DNA of 44,906 bases from Burkholderiales bacterium (GCA_028868855.1 JAGWTR010000014.1:1-44906); one strand, 5' to 3'; shown: positions 34,721-44,095, numbered from the stretch's first letter. Notes: generated from the letters alone by a model not told the origin. Numbers and translations: made by a program.

Positions 34721-35034
34721 AACGCATTGCTATTGCACTGCTCTATCTACTGATAGGTGTTGCGTTCGCCTTCGCCCCCGCCGTTGTGGCCCCAAATGCT
34801 TGCAGAGAAGCATGCCCTGAGTGGTTCAGTCTTTCCGCCTTAGCGTTCATGCTGTCAACCCCTGTCACTTGGCTTTGTGTTGGCCTGTGGGTTGGGCGAC
34901 CAACCGTCAAGCGTTCAACACTTGGACGTATATCCGCAGCCATCTTGTTAGTCACACTGGTCTTTGTGTGTGCAGTAGCTTTTCTCGGCAACTACTATCA
35001 ACAAACATCGTCATATGGAGAGATTAGCGGATAG
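34717..35034 (+). CDS. Small membrane protein, candidate immunity to Tae4
   Basis: 105 residues with three hydrophobic segments (IAIALLYLLIGVAFAF, SALAFMLSTPVTWLCVGLWV, ISAAILLVTLVFVCAVAFL) and a polar tail. GTG start at 34717 overlaps the effector stop, with GGGAGA upstream. Known Tai4 immunity proteins are secreted periplasmic proteins, not like this; the role here is inferred only from position directly after the effector. It could instead be an unrelated membrane protein. The gene is clearly AT-richer than the rest of the window. Confidence 0.65.
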   Translation: MKRIAIALLYLLIGVAFAFAPAVVAPNACREACPEWFSLSALAFMLSTPVTWLCVGLWVGRPTVKRSTLGRISAAILLVTLVFVCAVAFLGNYYQQTSSYGEISG

Positions 35035-35207
35035 GTCGTTATGCGGCCGTTTTAACCTATGACAGTCATTCGCGTCCTACTGGGTGCGCAGTTACGCCTA
35101 ACTATTTTTTTGCTATCGGCGCGCGCAATCGGTGACGTTCTCGCCCGATATGCATATTCAAGTCACCCTTGACCAGCAAGTTCACTTCGTTGTGACCATT
35201 CTTGGCC

Positions 35208-36398
35208 TCAACGTGCTGTAGATGAAGGTTTGGCCCACATCACCACCCCAACCAAGGTAAAAGAGGCAAACACCGCGCCGGCAATAAAGGTTGCGGAGGC
35301 ACCCACTGTTTGCCACAGCCAGCCTGCGGTCGCACTGGCCGCAAGCATGGCAATCCCGCTGACAAGATTGAATACACCAAAGGCCGTGCCCCTCACTGCC
35401 GGATGAGCGGTATCGGCCACCATGGTCGCCAGCAAGCCTTGCGTCATGCCCATGTGAACGCCCCACAGCGCCACACCGACGATGACCATGAGGCCATGGT
35501 CTGCGCGGGCCAGCACGATGTCCGAGACGATCAGCACAGCCATGCCCCATGCCAGCAACTTGGCATGGCTAGCACGATCCGACAGCCATCCGAAGGGATA
35601 GGCCGACACGGCGTAAATCAGGTTCATGGCGACCATCACCAGCGGCACCATCGCCATGGAGATGCCGAGCTGCTGGGCGCGCAGCACGAGAAATGCCTCG
35701 CTGAATCGGGCGAGCGTAAAGACCGTCCCCATCGCGACGACCTCCCAGTAGCGTTTGTCAAGCCGCCGAAGGCTCTCCCATTTGATGGGACTGCTGGGCT
35801 TGTGGTCTGCATGCCGCGGCGGCTCTTTCACACCGAGCATCAACACCACCGAGATCATCCCAGGGATGACAGCAACCCAGAAGACCGCGCGGAAGTCATT
35901 GGCCCACAGCAGCATCAAGCCCGCCGCGATCAGCGGCCCGAGAAAGGCGCCAACGGTATCCAAAGACTGCCGCAACCCAAAAGCCTCGCCGCGAATCTCT
36001 GGCGGGGCGGTATCCGCCACCAACGCATCACGCGGTGCGCCTCGGATACCTTTGCCTACGCGGTCGATCAGCCGGGCGGCCACGATCAAGCCAGCACCAG
36101 ACGCAAGGGCAAACAAAGGCTTGGCGAACGCGCCCAAGGCATAGCCGAACAATGCGAGGCCCTTGCGCTTGCCCAGATAGTCGCTGAGCGCGCCGGAGAA
36201 CACCTTGACGATCATGGCGGTCGATTCGGCCAAGCCTTCGAGGATGCCTACGGCCAAGGCTGACATGCCCAGCGAGCCGACGAGAAACATCGGCAGCAGG
36301 CTGTGGATCATCTCGGATGAGATGTCCATGAACATACTGACAAAGCCCAGTGCCCACACGGTGGCGGGCATCCGCACTTTGCTGGTGGTGTTTGACAT
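35208..36398 (-). CDS. Major facilitator superfamily transporter
   Basis: 396 residues, 12 hydrophobic segments. Motif A-like ALSDYLGKRKGLALFGY after helix 2, a second DRVGKGIRGAPRDALVADTAP loop, and GWLSDRASHAKLL in the second half. The GKGIRGAPRDAL loop is seen in MFS exporters of metal islands (NreB-like group) as well as drug exporters. ATG 36398 follows AGGAG. It lies 27 bp after the RND gene, at the end of that operon, so a role in cation efflux is inferred. Substrate unknown. Confidence 0.85.
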   Translation of the reverse strand: MSNTTSKVRMPATVWALGFVSMFMDISSEMIHSLLPMFLVGSLGMSALAVGILEGLAESTAMIVKVFSGALSDYLGKRKGLALFGYALGAFAKPLFALASGAGLIVAARLIDRVGKGIRGAPRDALVADTAPPEIRGEAFGLRQSLDTVGAFLGPLIAAGLMLLWANDFRAVFWVAVIPGMISVVLMLGVKEPPRHADHKPSSPIKWESLRRLDKRYWEVVAMGTVFTLARFSEAFLVLRAQQLGISMAMVPLVMVAMNLIYAVSAYPFGWLSDRASHAKLLAWGMAVLIVSDIVLARADHGLMVIVGVALWGVHMGMTQGLLATMVADTAHPAVRGTAFGVFNLVSGIAMLAASATAGWLWQTVGASATFIAGAVFASFTLVGVVMWAKPSSTAR

Positions 36399-36425
36399 TG
36401 GTCCAACTCCTATTGGTGTTCTGGC

Positions 36426-39400
36426 TCAGAGTTCATCATCAGACGCCTTCTCGAAACGTCCAAACCTCAACGCAAGGCCCGGCAGCAAGAGCAGGTTCAG
36501 CGCAGTGGAAGTCAGCAGCCCACCCAGGATGACCACCGCCATCGGCCCTTCAATTTCCCGCCCTGGTGCGCCGCTGCCCAGTGAAAGCGGCAACAACCCA
36601 AGCGCTGTGGCCAAGGCGGTCATCAAGATGGGGATCAGGCGCTCCACAGCGCCACGCCGTGCGGTGTCGCTGTTCCATGGCAGCCCCTCGGTGACCACCA
36701 GGCTCTCATAGTGGGAGATCATCATCACCGCGTTGCGCAGGCTGATGCCAAACAGCGTGACGAAGCCCACCAACGAGCCCAGGGTGAGGCCACCGCCAAC
36801 CAACGCCAGCGCCAACACGCCGCCAGACAAGGCAAACGGCATGTTGAGCAGTGCCAACGCGACATTGCGAATCTGACCCAGAGCAAGCCACAACATCAAG
36901 GTGATGGCGACCGCCGCCATCAGGGAGTTGACCCACAGCTTGCGTGCCGCTTGCGCCTGTGCCTCAGCGGCGCCGCCGAACTCGATGTAGTCCCCCGGCG
37001 CTAGCTTGGTTTGCTGCGTGACAAGCCGCTTGGCCTCCGCCACGAACGAGGCCACGTCGCGGTTTGATACATTGCAGGTGATGGTCTGCACGCGTCGGCC
37101 GCCGCTGCGCAAGACTGCATAGCGGCCTGAACTTGCGTAGACATCGGCCACCTGATCGAGCCGCACCATTGAACCCTCGGGTGTCTTGAGCACCAAGGAC
37201 TTCACATCGTCCATGGTGCGGCGCTCGTTTGGCGCCAGCACGACGCTGACATTGAAGACGCGGCTACCCTCCTGCACCTGTCCTGCAGAACTGCCCTGGA
37301 AGGCGATCTGGGTTGCTTCGAGCACATCATCGATGGCCAAACCCCAATGCGCGAGCGCTGCAGGCCGAGGACGGATCGCAATCTCGGGCGTGCCGGGTGG
37401 GGCTTCGATGTGTACATCCGTTGCGCCGTGAACTGATCCCAGCAAGGACGCTACGCGCTGGGCCTGCGCATCCAAGGCGTCGAGATCCTGCCCATAGACG
37501 CTCACCACCACGGCGGCGGTGTAGCCGGACAGGGTTTCCTCGACGCGCTCGGAGAGAAAGGTTTTCACGGAAAACGCGATGCCGGGCATGCCTGCCAATG
37601 CCTTGCGTATCGCGGCTTCCGCCTCTTCGGCTTCGTCTTCCGACGACAGCGGCTTGAGGTCCACATCGATTTCGCTGTAGTGCGGCCCCCATGTGTCGTC
37701 GGCCTTCTCCGCGCGGCCAGCGCGTTGTGCCACGGCCCTGACCTGCGCAACCGCCTGCAAACGCTTGGAAACGCGTTCGCCAATGCGCAGCGATTCGGCC
37801 AGGGACGTGCCTGGTAGTGCCGAGACATGGACGATGTAGTGCCCCTCGCGCAGCTCGGGCAGGAAGTCACCGCCCAGCCAAGGCAAGGCCGCTGCTGTGG
37901 CCGCAGTCAATACACAAGCCGCGATGACCACCATTCGCCAGCGCAGTTCAGTCGCCTTGATCGTGCGTTCATAGGCGGACTTGAACCATCCCGCCACGCG
38001 CGTGTCATGCTCCCCCTTGTCTTGTTTCGCCGCATCCTTGGGCAGCAAAGCCAGGCACAAGGCCGGTGTGACCGTGATAGCCACCAGCAGGGATGCCATG
38101 GTCGCCAGCAGATAGCTGATCGCCAGCGGCGCGAACAGCCGCCCCGCAAGGCCGGGCAAGGTGAGCACCGGCAGGAACACCAAGCCAATGGCCAAAGTGG
38201 CATAGACCACGGCGCTGCGCACCTCCAGCGCAGCCAGCCAGACCACGCGCGCAGCGGGTACAGGCGCTGCCAGTTGCGCATTCAAGCCCAAACGGCGATG
38301 GACGTTCTCGACCACGATGATTGCGTCATCCACCAACAGACCGATAGCAATCGCCAGTCCGCCCAAAGTCATGGTGTTGAGGCTCACGCCTTGCTCGACC
38401 AGCACGGACATCGCCGCCAGCAACGACAAGGGGATGGCCGCCAAGGCAATTGCGGAAGTGCGCCAGTTGGCGAGGAACAAGGCCACGACGAGGACGACGA
38501 GGCCAGCGCCGATGGCCAGCGACATCTTCACGTTGTGAGTGGCCATCTCGATGAAATTGGCGGGTCTGAAGACATCTGACATCAGCTCGACGCCTTCGGC
38601 TTGCAGCCTTGGGCGCAATTCGGCAAGCGCTTTCTCCACCCCATGAGTGACTGCCACGGTATCGGCGCCGTATTGCTCAGACACCATCAATTGCACTGCT
38701 AGCTGGCCGTTGACGGTAGCGCCCCCCACGGGCGGCTCGGGTGCCTCGCGCACATCCGCGACATCACCGAGCGTGAGGTTGGCGCCATCCTGGCGGCGCA
38801 GCACGGTGGCCGCCAATGTCGCGGCGCGTCCGGAAGGGACGGCGGCGCGCAGCACGATGCGCTGGTTGGCGTCTTCGATGAAGCCCGCGCCATGAACACC
38901 CAATGCCTTGCGCGCGGCGTCCAGCACGTCGTTCATCGTCAGGCCGTACTTGGTCATGCGATGCCGATGGACCTGGATTTGGATCTCCTTGGCATCACCA
39001 CCGAAGACCGACACTTTGGCCACGCCTGGCACAGCCAGCAAGCGCGGCTTAAGCGTCCAGTCCGCCAAGGTGCGCAGATCCATGGCAGAGCGTGTCTTGG
39101 AACGCAAGGCCGCCACCAAGGCCGTGCTGACCGATGAGGTCAGCGGTGACATGGCGGGGGCTTGGACACCCGTGGGCAATTGCCCTGCGGCTTCATTCAA
39201 GCGTTCCGACAGGTTCTGGCGGTCACGGAAGATGTCGCTGCCAGGCTCGAAAGTAACCGTTACCACGGACAGGCCCTGGATCGACTGAGAACGCAGGCTC
39301 GCCACGCCTGCCACGCCCTTGACGGCGCTTTCGATGGCCTGGGTGACCACCAGTTCCACTTGTTCAGGGTCCAGGCCTGGTGCCTCGGTCTGGATGGCAA

Positions 39401-39569
39401 CCTGGGGCGGGGCGAACTCTGGGAACACGTCATAACGCGCGTCTTGAAAGACGAAGGCGCCATAGACCGCCAGCAAAACGGCCAGGGCCATCGCTACACC
39501 GCGATGGCGCAGCGAGGCGCGAATGATGGCCGACAGCGGCCCGGTGGGCTGGGATGAGGCCGTCATCAT
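36426..39569 (-). CDS. Heavy-metal RND efflux pump (second operon)
   Basis: 1047 residues, full length. Family landmarks: DARYDVFPEFAPPQVAIQTE, periplasmic domains with ALGVHGAGFIEDANQRIVL, and the helix-4 motif AIAIGLLVDDAIIVVENVHR near residue 400. The Asp-Asp-Ala pattern is unlike CzcA or CusA and similar in class to the first RND pump here, though the two sequences differ widely. Start ATG 39569 overlaps the adaptor stop (ATGA) with GAGGAAG upstream; a longer frame to 39764 overlaps the adaptor gene and is not used. Substrate unknown; divalent cations are plausible. Confidence 0.92.
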   Translation of the reverse strand: MMTASSQPTGPLSAIIRASLRHRGVAMALAVLLAVYGAFVFQDARYDVFPEFAPPQVAIQTEAPGLDPEQVELVVTQAIESAVKGVAGVASLRSQSIQGLSVVTVTFEPGSDIFRDRQNLSERLNEAAGQLPTGVQAPAMSPLTSSVSTALVAALRSKTRSAMDLRTLADWTLKPRLLAVPGVAKVSVFGGDAKEIQIQVHRHRMTKYGLTMNDVLDAARKALGVHGAGFIEDANQRIVLRAAVPSGRAATLAATVLRRQDGANLTLGDVADVREAPEPPVGGATVNGQLAVQLMVSEQYGADTVAVTHGVEKALAELRPRLQAEGVELMSDVFRPANFIEMATHNVKMSLAIGAGLVVLVVALFLANWRTSAIALAAIPLSLLAAMSVLVEQGVSLNTMTLGGLAIAIGLLVDDAIIVVENVHRRLGLNAQLAAPVPAARVVWLAALEVRSAVVYATLAIGLVFLPVLTLPGLAGRLFAPLAISYLLATMASLLVAITVTPALCLALLPKDAAKQDKGEHDTRVAGWFKSAYERTIKATELRWRMVVIAACVLTAATAAALPWLGGDFLPELREGHYIVHVSALPGTSLAESLRIGERVSKRLQAVAQVRAVAQRAGRAEKADDTWGPHYSEIDVDLKPLSSEDEAEEAEAAIRKALAGMPGIAFSVKTFLSERVEETLSGYTAAVVVSVYGQDLDALDAQAQRVASLLGSVHGATDVHIEAPPGTPEIAIRPRPAALAHWGLAIDDVLEATQIAFQGSSAGQVQEGSRVFNVSVVLAPNERRTMDDVKSLVLKTPEGSMVRLDQVADVYASSGRYAVLRSGGRRVQTITCNVSNRDVASFVAEAKRLVTQQTKLAPGDYIEFGGAAEAQAQAARKLWVNSLMAAVAITLMLWLALGQIRNVALALLNMPFALSGGVLALALVGGGLTLGSLVGFVTLFGISLRNAVMMISHYESLVVTEGLPWNSDTARRGAVERLIPILMTALATALGLLPLSLGSGAPGREIEGPMAVVILGGLLTSTALNLLLLPGLALRFGRFEKASDDEL

Positions 39570-40600
39570 TCTTCCTCGCCCACCTTGATGGCAGAGCGCA
39601 ACTCCTGCGACAGCAGCGCCTGTGCGCCGCGAGACACCACGGTGGCCGCCTCGAAGCCGGGCACGAACCAGCCCTTGTCCTGCCTGCGCGCCGCAGATGC
39701 CTCGCGCCGCTCGAAATGGCCGGGAGAGACTTCCACATAGGCCCATTGCTTGCCTTGCCACCACAGCAAGGCATCGGCTGGCAGCAGTGCACCGGGCACC
39801 TGCTGTCCTGCGTTGAACCGGGCTTCCAGAACCATGCCCGGTGCAGCACCATGAGCGTCCATGACATAGAAGAAGGCTCGGCCCTGGATGTGTGCATCCA
39901 CAGTTGGTGCAACAGAAAGCAAACGCGCTTGACGAAGCTCGCCGCTGACGTCATCGACCTCGATGGTGATGGGCATGGCGCTTGTTGACGCGCCCGTACT
40001 GGCCACGACACGCAGCAACAGTGTCTGACCGGCTGCGAGCCGTTGCCAAGGTCCGCCATGCGCTGCCATCAATGCGGTCAAGGCCTGGCCCCAGCGGGAT
40101 TGCGCAGTTGCTTGCGCGATTGCCAAGGCCTCTTGGGTGGCTCGGGCGCTGGCTTCATCTCCGCGCCATGTGGCCTCTGCCGCTTCAAGAGCGCGGTCTG
40201 AGACATTGCGATCTAGTGTGTGCAAGCCTTTGATGCGTTCGTAATCGCGGCGGGAGGCATCCAATGCGGCTGATGCACGAACGGCTTGCGCCTTGGCTGC
40301 AGCGATGGAAGCAGCGGAGTCGAGCAGTTCTTGCGTTGAAAGCACTGTGGCAATGGCCTGGGACTGGGCTTGCACCAAAGCCTTGGTAGCCGGTGCAGTC
40401 TGGATGCCAGCTTGCTCCAAGGCTTCTTTATCGAGGACCACGCCGGGCCGTTTGTCATCGTCCTGGGCCGCTTGCGGCTTTGCCTCAACGCGGGCACCGG
40501 GGTCCTTGTCAGGTGTTGACGAATGATGTTGCCAGGCCAGCATGGCCACTAGGGTCAAGGTGGAGGCGGCGATCGCCGCCAGAATGGGAGCGCGGCTCAT
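39566..40600 (-). CDS. RND periplasmic adaptor (second operon)
   Basis: 344 residues: N-terminal membrane anchor (ILAAIAASTLTLVAMLAW), then linker, a helical hairpin (AAAKAQAVRASAALDASRRDYERIK) and beta domains with GAAPGMVLEARFNAGQQVPGALLP and a C-terminal WFVPGFEAATVVSRGAQALL. The lipoyl halves are shorter than in CzcB and few His residues are present. Links the pump to the channel. ATG 40600 overlaps the outer-membrane factor stop and has AAAGG upstream. Confidence 0.88.
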   Translation of the reverse strand: MSRAPILAAIAASTLTLVAMLAWQHHSSTPDKDPGARVEAKPQAAQDDDKRPGVVLDKEALEQAGIQTAPATKALVQAQSQAIATVLSTQELLDSAASIAAAKAQAVRASAALDASRRDYERIKGLHTLDRNVSDRALEAAEATWRGDEASARATQEALAIAQATAQSRWGQALTALMAAHGGPWQRLAAGQTLLLRVVASTGASTSAMPITIEVDDVSGELRQARLLSVAPTVDAHIQGRAFFYVMDAHGAAPGMVLEARFNAGQQVPGALLPADALLWWQGKQWAYVEVSPGHFERREASAARRQDKGWFVPGFEAATVVSRGAQALLSQELRSAIKVGEEE

Positions 40601-41979
40601 GGCTGGCCTTTCGGTTCAAGAGATGAGGGAGACGGCGACAAGGGCTGACGCAGCGCGTCTTCAAGCCTTCCTGCTGCGCGATGGGCCTCCAGCAGCGCTT
40701 CGATGCGTCTGGATTCGGCCAAGGATGCTTCTAGCTGCGCTTCCAGCATCGCGAGCCGGTCAACCGCACCAGCCTTGAACGCCAACTGCGTTGAGCGCAG
40801 GCGCGAGCCTTGATCGACTGCCATACCTTGGACCAGTGCCAGCATCTGCTTGGCTTGAGAGTAGGCGGCCAGGGCATCGCCGATATCTGCAATGGCCTGT
40901 GCTTGTACCGACCTGAACGTGGCGGCGGCTTCCTGGCGCTTCGCCTCGGCTTGTGCAATCGCACCCTGGTTGCGGTCAAACAGGGGCAATGCCAGACTGA
41001 GCCCAAGTGACCACTTCAGAGCACCTGCATCCCAGGAATAGCCTGGGCCGAGCGTGATGTCGGGATATTGGCGCGCGATCTCCAATTGCAGATTGGCCTG
41101 GGATGCTTCGTATTCGGCCAATGCGGCCAGAACGTCCGGGCGAGATTGCAAAGCGGACTTGCTTGCTTGCCCGATACGGGCTGCATCAGGCAGGACTTCG
41201 TCTGCGAGGTCGGCAAACGCTAACCCGGTGCCATCCAGCGCATGGGCAGGCACGCCCACAGCCGCTGCCAGCTTACGCAGGCTGTCCAGTCGCCGCTGAC
41301 GTGCTTCCTCTGCGGACAGCACAGCTTGTTTGGCCGCGAGCCGGGCTTGAAGTGTTTCATCGCTTGCCACCATGCCTGCGGCGAGACGGCGCTGCGTTTC
41401 CTTCAGCAGTTGTTCGCGGATAGCTTGTCGCTCTTGCGCCAAGCCTTGCAGCGGGTAGCTGCCGATGTAGGCCTCCCGGACATGGGCTCGGATGTGCCAC
41501 AGCGCATCCGCTTGGGCATACGCGGCAGATCGGGCTTGCCATGCGGCTTGTGCGGCGCGGTAATCGCGCATGCCAGCGGTTTCGAGCGGGAAGTCCAACC
41601 CCAAGGTATAGGTCCAGGCGTGTGCGCCGGGTTCCGCGCTGGTGTTCTTCTGCGCGGATGTCGAAAGCGTGGGATTGGCGCGAGCGCCCGCTGCGATGGC
41701 CGCCGCGTCTGCAGCTTTGCGCTTGGCCAGCGCGATGTCGGCATCCGGGTGATGCCGCTCGGCTTCGGCTTGCAGCCTGGCGAGCGTCCACGGGCCAGGG
41801 CCCAGGGAGTGCGCCTCGAAGGCTGCGGCCTCCGTCTCTGGGTTTATCGGCTGAGCTTGGTATGTGGTGCAGCCGCTCATGGCTGCGCACAGGCAGGCCA
41901 TGGGCAAAGCAATCCGCCATGGGATTTGCCTTGCCCATGGTAGAGACACCGCCAATCGGGCGGCGTTCGGGATATTCAT
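40597..41979 (-). CDS. TolC-family outer-membrane lipoprotein (second operon)
   Basis: 460 residues. Signal with lipobox AMSGC, lipidated Cys at residue 37. Repeated long helices of the outer-membrane factor fold (ADIALAKRKAADAAAIAAGARANP, LEYEASQ-type EYEASQANLQLEIARQYPDI, YSWDAGALKWSLGLSLALPLF). Forms the exit channel. ATG 41979 follows GAGGAC. First large gene of the operon, after a small secreted protein. Confidence 0.9.
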   Translation of the reverse strand: MNIPNAARLAVSLPWARQIPWRIALPMACLCAAMSGCTTYQAQPINPETEAAAFEAHSLGPGPWTLARLQAEAERHHPDADIALAKRKAADAAAIAAGARANPTLSTSAQKNTSAEPGAHAWTYTLGLDFPLETAGMRDYRAAQAAWQARSAAYAQADALWHIRAHVREAYIGSYPLQGLAQERQAIREQLLKETQRRLAAGMVASDETLQARLAAKQAVLSAEEARQRRLDSLRKLAAAVGVPAHALDGTGLAFADLADEVLPDAARIGQASKSALQSRPDVLAALAEYEASQANLQLEIARQYPDITLGPGYSWDAGALKWSLGLSLALPLFDRNQGAIAQAEAKRQEAAATFRSVQAQAIADIGDALAAYSQAKQMLALVQGMAVDQGSRLRSTQLAFKAGAVDRLAMLEAQLEASLAESRRIEALLEAHRAAGRLEDALRQPLSPSPSSLEPKGQP

Positions 41980-42041
41980 GGGAGTCCTCGATTGGATTCA
42001 GAACCGGCTGCGCGTCAGGCGCGTGCAGGCACACACGGTGG

Positions 42042-42398
42042 TCAGGCCGTGAATCCGCTTCTTGGAGGACGTTCGATCAAAGTTGGTGGACCACAAGGAG
42101 GGTGAACCACGATGGCTTCGGGTTTCACCGTCTCGGGCTGGCTGAACGACGCAATCGTGTGCCGATCTTGCGGCATGGGTACGTTGGCCAGTAACTCTTC
42201 GTAGATGGAGTGCTTGACCTTCGTGATGTGCTTCCCGGCATCCTTGGATGCGACCGATGAGTTATCTACCTGGGCCGCGATAACCAAGCTCTGGTTGATG
42301 TCATCAATCAACTCATCCACATAGGGTGCATCTCCCAGGTTGAGCATGACGCACAACAGGAGGAAGCGCAGGAACAGCGGACGCCAGGAGCCCTTCAT
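42042..42398 (-). CDS. Small secreted protein heading the second RND operon
   Basis: 118 residues: signal peptide-like start (LFLRFLLLCVMLNLGDA), an acidic helical part (YVDELIDDINQSLVIAAQVD) and a Pro-rich end. Its place at the head of an RND operon is like CzcI or CnrY, but sequence does not match either and there is no His-rich site. ATG 42398 lacks a good RBS. A sensor or regulator in the periplasm is possible; function not known. Confidence 0.65.
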   Translation of the reverse strand: MKGSWRPLFLRFLLLCVMLNLGDAPYVDELIDDINQSLVIAAQVDNSSVASKDAGKHITKVKHSIYEELLANVPMPQDRHTIASFSQPETVKPEAIVVHPPCGPPTLIERPPRSGFTA

Positions 42399-42557
42399 AA
42401 GGTGGCGATCTTAGCGGATGCTGGGGCAATAGCGCTACCCTGGGTCAGTCCTTCGCCGAAGGCTTGGCAAGGTTTGCAAATGGCCCGAAAGCGCCTGGTC
42501 GAAAGTACGGAACAGGTGCTCAACTCGGCCGGAATACATGAGCGATATCATTCTCGT

Positions 42558-42669
42558 GCACTTGGCGCTGCCAAGTGCCCGGCTTTTCCTCCCTGAGCCG
42601 GAGGCGCACCGTGATGACAGCGGTGGGCCTTGTGCTCGCTGATCACCCGCTGATCGGCGGGCTTTTTTT
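42558..42669 (+). ncRNA. Candidate structured RNA ending in an intrinsic terminator
   Basis: Three stems in 112 bp: GCACTTGGC/GCCAAGTGC with GCT loop (42558-42578, 9 perfect pairs), CCGGCT/AGCCGG (42579-42601), and the terminator stem with T7 (42646-42669). No plus-strand gene lies upstream (the nearest, at 42398, is divergent), so a terminator here implies a short transcript from 42400-42560. A 20-codon frame (42614-42676) overlaps the terminator and could be a leader peptide. No known RNA family recognised; promoter not identified. Confidence 0.5.
42646..42669 (+). terminator. Intrinsic terminator
   Basis: CCCGC / GCGGG stem with a 6-nt loop followed by C and seven T. It lies 177 bp before the next plus-strand gene and could also act as an attenuator for it. 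Confidence 0.75.
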
Positions 42670-42845
42670 CGTGTAGCTTCAGCTTATCCAACTTGGCTGT
42701 GTCGCATCAGGCCTCGCCATCAGCTGGAAGCGAAACCCCCTTCAGAAGGCTCGCATTCACCCGTGACCTTGCAGCACCCGGGCCCTAATCTGCATCCATG
42801 CGCTCAACCGAGCAATTGCTGAATCAGATAACAGAGGTACGCACC

Positions 42846-43343
42846 ATGCTCACCGCTGCACAGCCCAACGTTCAGGAACCGCGACGCACACCAACGGGGC
42901 AATCCCAGCCCCTAGACGTCGTCGAAACGCGGCTTTGGCTCGATGAGCATATCTGGCTCTATAGCGTGCTCAAGTCCGATCAGAACATCGGCCCGATCTT
43001 TCGATTCCCCGACCTGATCAGTGCCTGCGTCTCAATGATCTTCTCTGCCCCCGAAGCGGCGAGACAGATCTTTGGCTTCCTAGGCACCGACCTTGTGGCC
43101 CGCGATCCCAATACCCCACGTCGCCGCGAAGCCATGTGGCGACCGCAGTACGACTTGCTCCTTGAGTTGCAGCGTTCAGCCGCCAACCGACACCCTAACC
43201 CGAAGTTCCAACTCGATCACTTGACCACCGCCTGCGTGGCTCTGTGTAAGCGGGCGGATGAAACAGGCGCCTGCATCCTGCAACAAGCTCGTGTCAACAT
43301 GGCACAGCGCTACCGCGCAGGGCACACCACTCAGGCACGTTGA
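42846..43343 (+). CDS. ICE-associated protein of unknown function
   Basis: 165 residues, mostly helical: LWLDEHIWLYSVLKSDQNIG, FPDLISACVSMIFSAPEAARQIF, RPQYDLLLELQRSA, LDHLTTACVALCKRA. No signal or membrane segment. ATG 42846 with GAGG at -8 is preferred over ATG 42798, which has no RBS. First plus-strand gene after the cargo, so likely an ICE core gene parted from traD-DUF4400 by insertions. Function not known. Confidence 0.72.
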   Translation: MLTAAQPNVQEPRRTPTGQSQPLDVVETRLWLDEHIWLYSVLKSDQNIGPIFRFPDLISACVSMIFSAPEAARQIFGFLGTDLVARDPNTPRRREAMWRPQYDLLLELQRSAANRHPNPKFQLDHLTTACVALCKRADETGACILQQARVNMAQRYRAGHTTQAR

Positions 43344-43540
43344 CGCCATCGACCGCCAGGCGGTCTGACCCGCTCTGGGCATGAGAGATCTAACAGCGAC
43401 TCACATGCCTGACCACGCCAATGCCCTCCAGCCAGGGCTGACCTGAACAAGACCTTTATCGGCACCATGCCGGTCTCACCCAGTCCGTCCTGCCTTGCGA
43501 TGTGCATTGGCGGGCCCATCGGTCCTGTTGGGAGTGCGCC

Positions 43541-44095
43541 ATGCAGTGGGGTCTCTTGTCTGGATGTCTTGCGCTGCTGAGCCTGCCGGCACACACCCAG
43601 GCTTGCTGGGACGAGGCGGCACAACGATACGGCGTTTCATCTCAGCTGCTGTATGCCGTGGCCAAGGTTGAGTCGCACCTCAATCCCAAAGCGCTCAACC
43701 TCAGCCACCGCCAACGCACGGGCAGCTACGACATCGGGCTGATGCAGATCAACAGCTCGAATCTGCCTGCGCTGGCCCGATTCGGCATCACCGAAAGCGA
43801 CCTGTACAGCCCTTGCACAAACATCCACGTGGGCGCCTGGCTGCTTGCCCAAACCCTGGCCAGGCAAGGGCTGAGCTGGGACGGCGTCGGCGCCTACAAC
43901 GCGGCGTGCACCCAACTCAAAGGGGCAGCCTGCCAGAACGCACGCAGACGCTACGCCTGGAAGGTCTATCAGCAGTTGCCCAGCTCGGCGGCCCTGTCCG
44001 CACAGCCCAACGCAAGAAAAACCGCGCCACCGCCACAGGGCCTTTCAGAAGCGAAGTCTCCCCTTTTCATCCTCGCCGCACGGGTATCGCCATGA
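43541..44095 (+). CDS. Lytic transglycosylase (VirB1-like)
   Basis: 184 residues: signal peptide cut near THTQACW-like HTQACW (residue 20-22), SLT domain with catalytic Glu44 in AVAKVESHLNP, then YDIGLMQINSSN and GVGAYNAAC, the three classical SLT blocks. A Pro-rich tail follows. It opens the cell wall for the mating channel. ATG 43541 follows GGGAG. The stop overlaps the next gene's ATG. Confidence 0.92.
   Translation: MQWGLLSGCLALLSLPAHTQACWDEAAQRYGVSSQLLYAVAKVESHLNPKALNLSHRQRTGSYDIGLMQINSSNLPALARFGITESDLYSPCTNIHVGAWLLAQTLARQGLSWDGVGAYNAACTQLKGAACQNARRRYAWKVYQQLPSSAALSAQPNARKTAPPPQGLSEAKSPLFILAARVSP

Noticed and set aside
35148..35157. ATATGCATAT palindrome near the end of the T6SS cassette
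   Set aside because: Short AT palindrome in an AT-rich stretch; no direct repeat or element end found beside it.
39570..39764. 65-residue N-terminal extension of the second RND pump
   Set aside because: Lies inside the adaptor gene; the ATGA overlap at 39566-39569 with an RBS gives the normal start.
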